NCBI RefSeq assembly: GCF_006385575.1
Contig: NZ_CP041040.1
Coordinates: 434,001-498,000 of the forward strand
DNA from: Microbacterium foliorum
Lineage (GTDB): Bacteria > Actinomycetota > Actinomycetes > Actinomycetales > Microbacteriaceae
DNA: 64,000 nucleotides
Direction: 5' to 3'
Shown here: positions 1-8,181 of the stretch, one piece after another
How positions within the stretch are numbered: the stretch's first letter is position 1
How the letters are laid out: each line of letters begins with the position of its first letter
Position numbers and translations under genes: made by a program
Notes under the pieces: model-generated
Told to the model about the DNA's origin: nothing
Databases searched by the model: none
The model's input: only the letters and a program-made list of their open reading frames with translations

Positions 1-373
1 TCACGCCGGCCGAGATGAAGAAGCGCCAGGGCCCCCACGAGCGGTAGCGGGTGAGCGCGGCGATGCCCTCCTGGATCGCGCCGAACAGCAGCGCGGTGCC
101 GATGAAGCGCAGCGTCCAGGCCGGGTTGAACGCGCTCGAGATGAAGGCGGCGATGACGTGCGTGATGAGGGCCACGAACGGTCGGCGCAGCACCTCCTGG
201 GCGATGATGCCCGGCAGGACGTGCGAGCCGAGGACGAGGCCGTAGAGGTACGGAGTGACCACGATGACGACCGGCGTGATGAGGCCGGCGATCCCTCCGA
301 GAATGCCTGTGGCGACGCCGATCGCCGCGCAGACCAGCAGCACGCGGGTCGTCAGGACGGGGGAGGGGGCCAC
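1..373 (-). CDS. ECF transporter S component, YkoE-like (partial, C-terminus outside window)
   Basis: The reverse strand reads open from a GTG at 373 to the window edge (about 124 residues). The protein is strongly hydrophobic, with at least three membrane segments. The pattern LPGIIAQEVLRRP, then an Ala-rich helix, then ALTRYRSWGPW resembles the substrate-binding S components of energy-coupling-factor transporters, closest to the YkoE group linked to thiamine-precursor uptake. The substrate is inferred only; the ATPase and T subunits would lie to the left, outside the window. An in-frame TAG lies four codons upstream of the GTG, so the start cannot be further out. A TAGGCT hexamer ends six bases before the GTG, suggesting a leaderless transcript, so no 5' leader is available for a riboswitch. 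Family call moderately sure, substrate unsure. Confidence 0.65.
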   Translation of the reverse strand, partial: MAPSPVLTTRVLLVCAAIGVATGILGGIAGLITPVVIVVTPYLYGLVLGSHVLPGIIAQEVLRRPFVALITHVIAAFISSAFNPAWTLRFIGTALLFGAIQEGIAALTRYRSWGPWRFFISAGV

Positions 374-379
374 TCCTCC

Positions 380-385
380 AGCCTA
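380..385 (-). promoter_or_regulatory. -10 hexamer of a leaderless promoter (ECF gene)
   Basis: TAGGCT on the reverse strand with exactly six bases to the GTG start at 373, the same spacing seen at ten other genes in this window. No convincing -35 was recognised. Confidence 0.5.
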
Positions 386-406
386 CTGTCGACCATTGGC
401 GACTCG

Positions 407-424
407 ACTGGCCGTTCGGCCAGT
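407..424. promoter_or_regulatory. Palindromic operator between divergent genes
   Basis: ACTGGCC-GTTC-GGCCAGT is a perfect 7-bp inverted repeat with a 4-base centre. Its form (CTGNCCG..CGGNCAG) is typical of TetR-family operators. It lies between the ECF gene (start 373) and the subtilase (start 519), so it could control either or both. No cognate regulator is visible nearby. Confidence 0.5.
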
Positions 425-518
425 AATAATCCCCGACTCTGGTGTGTGGACGGAAGCCGGGCGTAGCTTGAACGGCGGTGCGGTAACGCAGTCGCACCGT
501 GATCATCGGGAGAAGCGC

Positions 519-3500
519 ATGGGTCGAACACCCCTCCGGATGGCAGCGGCCACAACCCTGGCAACGCTGTTCATCGCATCGACGGCAACCGCCGGCTACG
601 CGAGCACGGAGGAGGTGAATCACCCCACCCCGGTCGAAGGCACGCCCGGTCACTACATCGTCGTGCTGAAGTCCGATCCACTCGCGAGCTACACCGGCGA
701 CGTCGACGGCCTCGAGGCGACGAAGCCCGCCGAGGGCGAGCAGCTCGAGCGGCAGTCGCAGGACTCGCAGCGCTATGTCGAGCATCTCGAGTCCGAGCAG
801 CAGACGATCGCGCAAGAGGTCGGCATCACCCCTGAGAACACCTACCAGGTGGTGCTCAACGGCTTCAGCGCCGACCTGTCGGGAGAGCAGGTCGACAAGC
901 TCCGGGCATCGAAGGACGTCTACGGCGTCTACCCGGACTTCATCCGGCACCCCGACGCGCAGACCGCGACGGACTTCCTCGGTCTCGGCGATGACAAGAA
1001 GGGCCGCGGCGGCGTCTGGCAGCAGACCGGCGGCGTCGACAAGGCGGGCGAGGGCGTGGTCGTGGGTGTCATCGACACCGGCATCGCCCCCGAGCACCCG
1101 TCGTTCGACGGCAAGAAGCTCAAGAAGCAGCCCAAGAACGACAAGCGTCACAAGGGAAGCCAGCCGTACACCGACGGCACTTTCGTCTACTTCGACAAGT
1201 CGGACGGCGGTCAGTTCCAGGGCACGATGGTCGAGGCCCAGGAGTGGGACAAGGGCGACTACTCGTCGAAGCTCATCGGAGCCCAGTACTTCTACACCGG
1301 CGCCGAGGCGGCCGGATTCGACTTCCAGTACGACTACCTGTCGCCGCGTGACGGCGACGGCCACGGGTCGCACACCGCGAGCACGGCGGCCGGCAACTTC
1401 GGCGTGAAGGCCTCGATCGAGGACGTCGACTTCGGCAAGGTCTCGGGTGTCGCACCAGGTGCCAAGGTCGCGGCCTACAAGGCCTGCTACGTCGGACCCG
1501 ACGAGGCGGTCACGACCGACGACATCTGCGCGGGCAGCGACCTGATCGCAGCGATCGACCAGGCCGTCGCCGACGGGGTCGACGTGATCAACTACTCGAT
1601 CGGCGGCGGCGCGGCATCCACCGTCCTCGCCCCCGAGGACATCGCGTTCTTCAACGCGGCAGCAGCGGGCGTCTTCGTGGCGACCAGCGCCGGCAACGAC
1701 GGCCCCGACTCCGTCACGGCCGATCACGCGTCGCCGTGGTACACCACGGTCGCCGCCTCGACGATCCCCACGTGGGAGGGTACCGTGCAGTTCGACGGCT
1801 TCGCCCAGGCGGGCGCGTCGGTGAGCGTGCCGTTCGGCACGACGGTCACCGGGCCGTCGATCTACGCGGGCGACGCGCCGGCCGCAGGTCAGGCTGCCGC
1901 CGATGCGGCTCTGTGCCTTCCCGGCACGCTCGATGCGGCGAAGGTCACGGGGCACATCGTGGTCTGTGACCGAGGCGGCAACGCTCGCGCCGAGAAGTCG
2001 CAGGTCGTGAAGGATGCCGGTGGCATGGGCGTCGTTCTCGTGAACGTGCCCGGTGCCGCCGACTCGCTCGACAACGACTTCCACGCCGTGCCGACCGTGC
2101 ACCTCGCGTCGGTGCACCGCGCGGCGGTGCTCGCCTACGTGCAGGGCGGCGTCGACCGTCCGATCACGCTCGTGGGCGAGAACACGACCGGAGTGGTGAC
2201 GCCCGTGCCGCAGATCGCCGGATTCTCGAGCCGCGGCCCGATGCTGGCAGACGGCAGCGACATCATGAAGCCCGACATCGCCGCCCCCGGAGTCGCGATC
2301 CTCGCAGCCACGCAGAACGCTCCGGGCGAGAAGCCGACCTTCGGCATCCTGTCGGGCACGTCGATGGCCTCTCCGCAGATCGCCGGTCTCGCAGCGCTCT
2401 ATCTCAGCGAGCGGCCCAACGCCAAGCCCGCCGAGATCAAGTCCGCGATGATGACCACCGCGTACGACACGGTGAACCCCGACGGCTCTGCCAACAAGGA
2501 CCCGTTCCAGCAGGGCGCAGGTCAGGTCGACCCGAAGCGCATGCTCAACCCGGGTCTGCTCTATCTGAACGACGTGCCCGACTGGGTGGCGTTCCTCGAG
2601 GGCAAGGGCCTGGCCGACTTCCCCGGAGAGCCGATCGACGGCAGCGACCTCAACGTCGCGTCGATCTCGATCGGGTCGCTCGCGAGCGCGCAGACGGTCA
2701 CCCGCACGGTCACCGCGACCGAGAAGGGCACGTTCACGGCATCCGTCGATCTGCCCGGCGTGAACGCGACGGTGCAGCCGTCGACGCTGAAGTTCGACAA
2801 GCCGGGTCAGACCGCGACCTACACGGTCACGTTCGACAACCAGAGCGCGCCGGTCGAGCAGTGGGCGACCGGATCGCTCACCTGGACGAGCAAGAAGAAC
2901 ACGGTGCGGTCGCCGATCGCGGTGTTCCCGGTCACGGCGGATGCTCCGGCCGAGGTCGAGGGCACGGGAGTCGACGGTGCGACCACGGTCGACATCACTC
3001 CCGGCGTCGACGGCGCTCTCGCGCTCGGGGTGTCGGGCCTGACTCCGTTCACGCTGCTGGAGGACCCGGACGGCCGTGTCGTCGGGCACTCGGGTGACGA
3101 GGCATCGGGCGACGCGAACAAGGACGTGTCGTGGATCGTCGACGTGCCGGAGGGCACCACGCTCTCGCACTTCGACCTCGACTCGTCGGATGACACGGGC
3201 AGCGACCTCGACCTCACGGTCTATCGGGTCGTGAGCCCTGACGACCTGCGCTACTACGAGCGCTGGCAGTCGGCGACGGGCTCGGCCGACGAGCAGGTCA
3301 CGTTGCCGGCTCCGACGGCGGGCACCTACCTGGTGGTCGCGAACGTCTACTCGACCTCGGCTCCGCTGACGTGGGACATGACCTACGCCAACGTGCAGCC
3401 CGAGGGCGAGGGCGCGTTCACGGCGACCCCGAACCCGATCGAGGCCGTGCGCGGCCAGGCGACGAGCTACGAGCTCAGCTGGACCGGCCTCACCGCCGGC

Positions 3501-3572
3501 ACCCGCTATCTCGGACTCGTGCAGTACGGAGAATCCGCCGTGCGCACGATCGTGACGGTCGACGCGCAGTAG
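519..3572 (+). CDS. Secreted S8 family (subtilisin-like) serine protease with PA domain
   Basis: The protein has 1017 residues. The ATG at 519 is preceded by GGGAGAAG and opens a clear Sec signal peptide (about 1-28). An I9-type propeptide follows (about 43-150, beginning GHYIVVLK). The catalytic domain carries the full triad: Asp186 (VIDTGI), His282 (GHGSHTAS) and Ser615 (GTSMASPQ). A PA-domain insert sits around 440-560 between His and Ser, as in the Vpr/cucumisin-like group. The C-terminal 330 residues are beta-rich, Fn3-like subtilase tail domains. There is no LPXTG-type or other membrane anchor, so the enzyme is expected to be released to degrade extracellular protein. A possible -10 (TAGCTT, 464-469) precedes it. 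It is divergent from the ECF gene and followed by a strong terminator. Confidence 0.93.
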   Translation: MGRTPLRMAAATTLATLFIASTATAGYASTEEVNHPTPVEGTPGHYIVVLKSDPLASYTGDVDGLEATKPAEGEQLERQSQDSQRYVEHLESEQQTIAQEVGITPENTYQVVLNGFSADLSGEQVDKLRASKDVYGVYPDFIRHPDAQTATDFLGLGDDKKGRGGVWQQTGGVDKAGEGVVVGVIDTGIAPEHPSFDGKKLKKQPKNDKRHKGSQPYTDGTFVYFDKSDGGQFQGTMVEAQEWDKGDYSSKLIGAQYFYTGAEAAGFDFQYDYLSPRDGDGHGSHTASTAAGNFGVKASIEDVDFGKVSGVAPGAKVAAYKACYVGPDEAVTTDDICAGSDLIAAIDQAVADGVDVINYSIGGGAASTVLAPEDIAFFNAAAAGVFVATSAGNDGPDSVTADHASPWYTTVAASTIPTWEGTVQFDGFAQAGASVSVPFGTTVTGPSIYAGDAPAAGQAAADAALCLPGTLDAAKVTGHIVVCDRGGNARAEKSQVVKDAGGMGVVLVNVPGAADSLDNDFHAVPTVHLASVHRAAVLAYVQGGVDRPITLVGENTTGVVTPVPQIAGFSSRGPMLADGSDIMKPDIAAPGVAILAATQNAPGEKPTFGILSGTSMASPQIAGLAALYLSERPNAKPAEIKSAMMTTAYDTVNPDGSANKDPFQQGAGQVDPKRMLNPGLLYLNDVPDWVAFLEGKGLADFPGEPIDGSDLNVASISIGSLASAQTVTRTVTATEKGTFTASVDLPGVNATVQPSTLKFDKPGQTATYTVTFDNQSAPVEQWATGSLTWTSKKNTVRSPIAVFPVTADAPAEVEGTGVDGATTVDITPGVDGALALGVSGLTPFTLLEDPDGRVVGHSGDEASGDANKDVSWIVDVPEGTTLSHFDLDSSDDTGSDLDLTVYRVVSPDDLRYYERWQSATGSADEQVTLPAPTAGTYLVVANVYSTSAPLTWDMTYANVQPEGEGAFTATPNPIEAVRGQATSYELSWTGLTAGTRYLGLVQYGESAVRTIVTVDAQ

Positions 3573-3579
3573 CGGTCAC

Positions 3580-3619
3580 CGACGACGCCCCGCGTTCTCC
3601 GGAGCGCGGGGCGTCGTCG
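3580..3619. terminator. Bidirectional hairpin terminator
   Basis: A perfect 15-bp stem (CGACGACGCCCCGCG and its complement, 3580-3594 / 3605-3619) with a 10-base loop separates the convergent subtilase and pirin genes. There is no long T-run on either side. Confidence 0.75.
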
Positions 3620-3629
3620 TGCGGCAGCG

Positions 3630-4589
3630 TCAGATCTTGCGACCGCGGGGCATCAGCCGCACGTCGGGCAGGGGAGGCGCGGGGATGCGCACGTCGTGTC
3701 CCTCGACGACGCCGAAGCGATCGGATGCCGCCTCCCACTCGGTGCGCGCCTCGACGATCTCTTCGTGATCACGACCGGCGAAGTTCCACCACATGACGAT
3801 CTCGTCGGCGAAGGGTTCGCCGCCGATGAGGAAGAGCAGCGCACCCTGCACGCTCGACACCTCGACGGCATCCCTCGAATCGCCGAGGTAGAGCATGTCG
3901 TTCAGTGCGACGTCGTGCGTCGCCACCACAGCATCGCCCTCGACGAGCAGCAGGGCGTGCTCCCACTCGGGTCGCAGCGGCAGTCGGATGCTCGTGCCGG
4001 CGCGCACTGCGATCTCGGCACCGACGATGGGGGTGTGCACGGTGGCCGGCGAGGCGACGCCGGCGAACTCGCCGAGCACGACGGTGGCCGCGGCCGCAGT
4101 GCCCTCGTCGGCCTGAAGCGCGACCTGGGGCAGATCGGTGTGGCGCTCGAACCCACCCGGTCCCTGGCGTGCGCCGTCGGGCAGCACGACCCAGAGCTGC
4201 AGGGCGTCGAGGGGAATGGGGTCTTCGCCGATCGAGTACTCGGAGTGCGAGATGCCGTTTCCGGCGGTCATCAGGTTGAGCTGCCCGCGCCGCAGGTCGG
4301 CGTCGCTGCCGAGCGAGTCACGATGGCGGATCTCGCCGACCAGCGGCCAGGTCACGGTCTGGAGTCCGATGTGCGGGTGCGGCTCGACGCGCATGCGGGT
4401 GTCGGCGGGGCCGAACCGGTCGAGGAAGCACCAGGCGCCGATCGTCGGCAGATTGCGGTGCGGCAGCACGCGCAGCACGCTCATGCCGCGCACCCCGCCG
4501 AGGGGGACCTCGCGCGGTTCGAGGACGATGCGGCGCTCGCCGATTCGGGGCGCGGCCCCGTCGACCTGGCCGGACGCGGTCTCCGTCAT
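3630..4589 (-). CDS. Pirin family protein (cupin)
   Basis: The protein has 319 residues, the usual pirin length. The conserved N-terminal cupin motif PHPHIGLQTVTW carries the metal-binding His residues and is followed by the family hallmark GNGISHSE. Pirins are bicupin metal proteins, some with quercetin dioxygenase activity and some acting as transcription cofactors; the role here cannot be told from sequence. The ATG at 4589 has a GAAGGAG ribosome site. It is transcribed alone, convergent with the subtilase and divergent from the small lipoprotein gene. Confidence 0.92.
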   Translation of the reverse strand: MTETASGQVDGAAPRIGERRIVLEPREVPLGGVRGMSVLRVLPHRNLPTIGAWCFLDRFGPADTRMRVEPHPHIGLQTVTWPLVGEIRHRDSLGSDADLRRGQLNLMTAGNGISHSEYSIGEDPIPLDALQLWVVLPDGARQGPGGFERHTDLPQVALQADEGTAAAATVVLGEFAGVASPATVHTPIVGAEIAVRAGTSIRLPLRPEWEHALLLVEGDAVVATHDVALNDMLYLGDSRDAVEVSSVQGALLFLIGGEPFADEIVMWWNFAGRDHEEIVEARTEWEAASDRFGVVEGHDVRIPAPPLPDVRLMPRGRKI

Positions 4590-4640
4590 CGGATTCTCCT
4601 TCGCGTGGGTGCGTCTGCACTCGGGAGCGCGAGAGACTCA

Positions 4641-4646
4641 TAAGCT
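4641..4646 (+). promoter_or_regulatory. -10 hexamer of a leaderless promoter (lipoprotein gene)
   Basis: TAAGCT, six bases, then the ATG at 4653. No Shine-Dalgarno sequence is present, so a leaderless mRNA is likely. Confidence 0.55.
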
Positions 4647-4652
4647 CGGCGG

Positions 4653-5030
4653 ATGATCGCTCGACGCACTCCCATTATCCTGCTCACCCTCGGCGCATCG
4701 GTCGCCCTGCTGTCCGGCTGTGCCTCGGGCGGGGATGCCGGCTTCTGCGGCCCGCTGCTCGAGGACTCGCAGACGTCGGCAGCCGCCTTCGCACCGGTGA
4801 TCCCGGGGATGAACACCGAGGGGGATGTCGCAATGAGGCTCGCGCTCATGGACAAGGTCGAACCGACCGCGGAACTGGCCGACGACCTCGAGGCATGGAA
4901 GGGCTATCTGACGGTGGCGGCGGATTCGATCACCGACGACCCCACCGCGCTCATCGACGCGTACGACGACGACGTCAAGGCGTCAGGCGAAGCTCTGTCC
5001 GACTATTACTCGGGCACCTGCCTGCAGTAG
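4653..5030 (+). CDS. Small secreted lipoprotein, function unknown
   Basis: The protein has 125 residues. It begins with a positively charged n-region (MIARRTP), a hydrophobic core and a lipobox LLSGC with the lipidated Cys at 23, so the mature protein should be tethered to the outer face of the membrane. The mature part is acidic and helical, with Cys residues near both ends (FCGPLL near the N-terminus, GTCLQ at the C-terminus) that could form a disulfide. I recognise no family. The gene stands alone between the divergent pirin gene and the convergent GNAT gene. Confidence 0.8.
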   Translation: MIARRTPIILLTLGASVALLSGCASGGDAGFCGPLLEDSQTSAAAFAPVIPGMNTEGDVAMRLALMDKVEPTAELADDLEAWKGYLTVAADSITDDPTALIDAYDDDVKASGEALSDYYSGTCLQ

Positions 5031-5057
5031 TCCGGCCTCGGCGGGGTCCGACCCGAG

Positions 5058-5375
5058 TCACGCCTCGGCCGGTGCAGTCCCCGGCCGCTTCGGCCAGCGG
5101 ATCTCCGCGCCGGTGATCTCGTGCGTCGTCAGGTACTTCGCGATGTACGGGCACAGCGGCACGATCGCGTCGCCGGATGCGGCAGCATCCGTGAGCGCCT
5201 TCTCGGCGAGGATGCCGGCGAGACCCTGCCCCTGGAACGCGGGGTCGATCTCGGTGTGGATGAAGCGGATGGCGCCGGGGCGCAGTTCGAACTCGGCGTA
5301 GCCGGCGAGCGTGTCATCCGAGCGGATCTCGTAGCGGGATTCTGCGTCGTCGCGGGTGACGGTGATGTCGGTCAT
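5058..5375 (-). CDS. GNAT-type N-acetyltransferase, short YjdJ/NATD1-like form
   Basis: The protein has 105 residues, about the size of the minimal GNAT domain of this subfamily. It shows the core strand IRFIHTEIDPAFQGQGLAG, where QGQGLAG matches the acetyl-CoA pyrophosphate-binding Q/RxxGxG/A loop, followed by the Ala-rich helix and a C-terminal PYIAKYL segment typical of the family. The acetyl acceptor is unknown. The ATG at 5375 has a GAAGGAG site. It is convergent with the lipoprotein gene and divergent from recQ. Confidence 0.88.
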   Translation of the reverse strand: MTDITVTRDDAESRYEIRSDDTLAGYAEFELRPGAIRFIHTEIDPAFQGQGLAGILAEKALTDAAASGDAIVPLCPYIAKYLTTHEITGAEIRWPKRPGTAPAEA

Positions 5376-5454
5376 CGGAATCTCCTTCGGGCGTCTGCGT
5401 CAAACCTACGCCCGCTGAGTCGTGGAGGGGCGGGCCGAAGTCGGCGGGGGTCGT

Positions 5455-5460
5455 TACGCT
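5455..5460 (+). promoter_or_regulatory. -10 hexamer of a leaderless promoter (recQ)
   Basis: TACGCT followed by GGAGGG and then the ATG at 5467. The six bases also look like a ribosome site, but they are too close to the start to work as one. Confidence 0.55.
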
Positions 5461-5466
5461 GGAGGG

Positions 5467-7527
5467 ATGCCGCAGACTCCCCGTGACCCGTACGAGGATC
5501 TGCCGTACGCAGATGAGCCCTGGGACGGCAACTGGGAACCCTCCGAGCCGCCCGAGCCCATGGACTGGGAGCCTCAGGGTGCCGGGTTCGAGCCTCCGCT
5601 GGACTGGGGGCCCGGTCCTGTGACGCCCGTGACGACGAAGGCCGGGCGGTCGGCGTCTCGCCCGACGACGTCCTCCGCGGCATCCGCCCCCGTGGCGCGG
5701 CGCGCCACTCCCAGCCGGTATCCGTCGGCGGCCGAGGCGCTGCACACGGTGTTCGGCTACGACGAGTTCCGCGGCGACCAGGCGGCGATCGTCGATCAGG
5801 TCATCGGCGGCGGCGACGCGGTCGTGCTCATGCCGACCGGTGGCGGAAAGAGTGTCACCTATCAGGTGCCCGCTCTCGTCCGCGAGGGCACGGGGCTCGT
5901 GATCAGCCCGCTCATCGCGCTCATGCACGATCAGGTCGACGCGCTTCGGGCGAACGGTGTCAATGCCGCCTATCTCAACTCCACGCAGGCGATCGACGAG
6001 CGGCGCGAGGTCGAACGGGCGTATGTCGCCGGCGAGCTCGACCTCATCTACGTCGCCCCCGAGCGATTGTCGTCGCCGCAGACGACGGCGCTGCTGCAGC
6101 GAGGCACCCTCAGCGTCATCGCGATCGACGAGGCGCATTGCGTGTCGCAGTGGGGTCATGACTTCCGCCCCGACTACCTCGCGCTCGGAGACCTGGGCGA
6201 GCGGTTCCCCGGGGTTCCCCGCATGGCGCTGACGGCCACCGCCACCCGCGCGACGCACAAAGAGCTCACCGAGCGCCTGCGGCTCGACACGGCCAAGCAT
6301 TATGTCGCCAGCTTCGATCGGCCCAACATCCAGTACCGGATCGTGCCCAAGGTCGATCCGCGCAAGCAGCTGGTCTCGTTCATCCGCGCACAGCCCGAAG
6401 GGTCGGTGGGCATCGTCTACGCACTGAGCCGCAAGTCGGTCGAGCAGACAGCGACGTACCTCGCGGCGCAGGGGTTCGACGCTCTGCCGTACCACGCGGG
6501 TCTGCCCGCCGACGTGCGCGCGAAGAACCAGTCGCGGTTCCTGCGCGAAGACGGTGTGGTGATGGTCGCGACGATCGCGTTCGGTATGGGCATCGACAAG
6601 CCCGACGTGCGTTTCGTCGCCCACATCGACCTGCCGAAGTCCGTCGAGGGGTACTACCAGGAGACCGGTCGCGCGGGCCGTGACGGCGAGCCGTCGATCG
6701 CCTGGATGGCCTACGGCCTGGGCGACGTGGTGCAGCAGCGCCGCATGATCGATCAGAGCCCCGGTGATCGCACGTTCAAGATGCGCCTCGGGCAGCACCT
6801 CGACGCGATGCTCGCTCTGTGCGAGACGGTCGAATGCCGTCGCCAGAACCTGCTCGGCTACTTCGGCCAGGAATCACAGCCCTGCGGCAACTGCGACACC
6901 TGTCTCGAGAACCCCGAGACGTTCGACGGACTGGTTCCCGCGCAGAAGCTGCTCTCGACGATCGTGCGACTCAAGCGCGAGCGCAATCAGTCGTTCGGCG
7001 CCGGGCATCTGATCGACATCCTGCGCGGGGCCTCGACCGAGCGCATCCGTCAGCAGGGCCACGAGAAGCTCGCGACCTACGGCATCGGCGCCGATCTGTC
7101 GGATCAGGACTGGCGCAGCGTCGTCCGCCAGCTGCTCGCGCGAGGGATCATCGTCGCACAGGGCGACTACGGCACGCTCGCCCCCGGCGAGCAGTCGGTC
7201 GGTGTGCTGAAGGGCGAGACACCCGTTCCGCTGCGCAAAGACACGATCGGCCGACCCGCGTCCAGTCCACGGGCGCGCAAGGCGAGTGCGGCGGATGCTC
7301 TCGACGCCGGCGACCGTCCGCTGTTCGAGGCGCTGCGTGCGTGGCGCGCCGAGACCGCGCGCGAGCAGGGGGTTCCCGCCTACATCGTCTTCGGCGATGC
7401 CACGCTGCGCGCGCTCGCCGAGCACAGGCCGGCCTCGCTGGCCGACCTCGACGGCATCACCGGCATCGGCGCCAAGAAGCGTGACGCCTACGGCGAGGGC
7501 GTGCTCGCGGTGATCGCCGCGGCCTGA
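5467..7527 (+). CDS. recQ: ATP-dependent DNA helicase RecQ
   Basis: The protein has 686 residues. An N-terminal extension of about 90 residues (acidic, Pro/Trp-rich) precedes the superfamily 2 helicase core. Visible motifs are Walker A (PTGGGKS, Lys128), the DEAH box (Asp221), the aromatic-rich loop after it, motif VI (ETGRAGRDG), the four-Cys zinc site (CRRQNLLGYFGQ...CGNCDTC), winged helix and a C-terminal HRDC domain (LADLDGITGIGAKK). RecQ unwinds DNA during recombinational repair and fork restart. I chose ATG 5467 because of the TACGCT-N6-ATG promoter geometry; an upstream in-frame start at 5422 would overlap that promoter. Confidence 0.95.
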   Translation: MPQTPRDPYEDLPYADEPWDGNWEPSEPPEPMDWEPQGAGFEPPLDWGPGPVTPVTTKAGRSASRPTTSSAASAPVARRATPSRYPSAAEALHTVFGYDEFRGDQAAIVDQVIGGGDAVVLMPTGGGKSVTYQVPALVREGTGLVISPLIALMHDQVDALRANGVNAAYLNSTQAIDERREVERAYVAGELDLIYVAPERLSSPQTTALLQRGTLSVIAIDEAHCVSQWGHDFRPDYLALGDLGERFPGVPRMALTATATRATHKELTERLRLDTAKHYVASFDRPNIQYRIVPKVDPRKQLVSFIRAQPEGSVGIVYALSRKSVEQTATYLAAQGFDALPYHAGLPADVRAKNQSRFLREDGVVMVATIAFGMGIDKPDVRFVAHIDLPKSVEGYYQETGRAGRDGEPSIAWMAYGLGDVVQQRRMIDQSPGDRTFKMRLGQHLDAMLALCETVECRRQNLLGYFGQESQPCGNCDTCLENPETFDGLVPAQKLLSTIVRLKRERNQSFGAGHLIDILRGASTERIRQQGHEKLATYGIGADLSDQDWRSVVRQLLARGIIVAQGDYGTLAPGEQSVGVLKGETPVPLRKDTIGRPASSPRARKASAADALDAGDRPLFEALRAWRAETAREQGVPAYIVFGDATLRALAEHRPASLADLDGITGIGAKKRDAYGEGVLAVIAAA

Positions 7528-7563
7528 CCCGCGGCGCATCCCGCGGCGCATCCCGCGGCGCAT
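7528..7563. repeat. Three perfect 12-bp tandem repeats after recQ
   Basis: CCCGCGGCGCAT occurs three times without gaps directly after the recQ stop codon. It is probably a slippage-prone minisatellite; no function is evident. Confidence 0.85.
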
Positions 7564-7578
7564 CCCTCGACTCGTCGC

Positions 7579-7668
7579 TCAGCGCAGGGGAAGCACATCA
7601 TCGAGGTGTGCCGTCAGGTGCGCGGCGATGTCGACCGCGTCGCGGTCGTACAGCCATTGGTACTGCAG
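7579..7668 (-). pseudogene. C-terminal remnant of a TetR-family regulator
   Basis: Read on the reverse strand, the last residues before the TGA at 7579-7581 are LQYQWLYDRDAVDIAAHL, then TAHLDDVLPLR. This is the usual C-terminal helix of TetR/AcrR regulators (a QWLxD...DIAAHL pattern). Upstream of it on the same strand the resemblance stops at about 7668, where plus-strand sequence of another gene begins. The DNA-binding and core domains are missing, so this is a 30-codon relic. The family call rests on one short segment. Confidence 0.55.
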
Positions 7669-8031
7669 GGCTACGCGGTCTACAACCCGCTGCAGACCGC
7701 CCGATTCGGCACGTGGCCGGTGCTGAGCGACCTCGTCACGACGTGGGGGCCGATGGTCGTCGCCGCGACCTGGGGATCGATCATCCTGCAGGTGGCGTTC
7801 CCGCTCATGCTGCTCACGCGGCCGACGCGTCTCATCGGTCTCCTCGGCATCCTCTCCTTCCACATCGGCATCGGCGTGCTGATGGGGCTGCCCTGGTTCT
7901 CGCTCACGATGATCGCGATCGACTCGATCTTCATCCGCGATCGGACCTGGGCGCGTCTGAGCTCCGGCACGAGACGGCGTTGGGATCAGGCGCAGACCGC
8001 CCCGCCCCGCCCCGCAGGCGTGGAGGTCTGA
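7663..8031 (+). pseudogene. C-terminal remnant of an HTTM-domain membrane protein
   Basis: From GYAVYNPLQTARFG onward the plus strand encodes about 120 residues with two or three hydrophobic segments. They resemble the C-terminal half of HTTM (vitamin K-dependent carboxylase-like) membrane proteins, including FHIGIGVLMGLPWF and a charged end. A GTG at 7606 keeps the frame open, but its first 20 codons are antisense to the TetR relic and not part of the family. The N-terminal membrane half is lost. It has no ribosome site of its own, so it is probably not functional. Confidence 0.6.
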
Positions 8032-8181
8032 GGTCGCGCTCTCGCGCGGACTGTGGTCTGACGACAATCCGTCGGAGAGTTGTACCCGCAGGTAGTTGGA
8101 GGATGCATACACAGCAGTTCACTCCTGGTTGTGGCAGACCTACCATGGACGTATCCCCACTTCCCTCTGAGAGGAACGCTC

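Noticed and set aside
374..518. TPP riboswitch upstream of the YkoE-like gene
   Set aside because: The -10 hexamer is only six bases from the start codon, leaving no leader RNA, and I found no THI-box elements.
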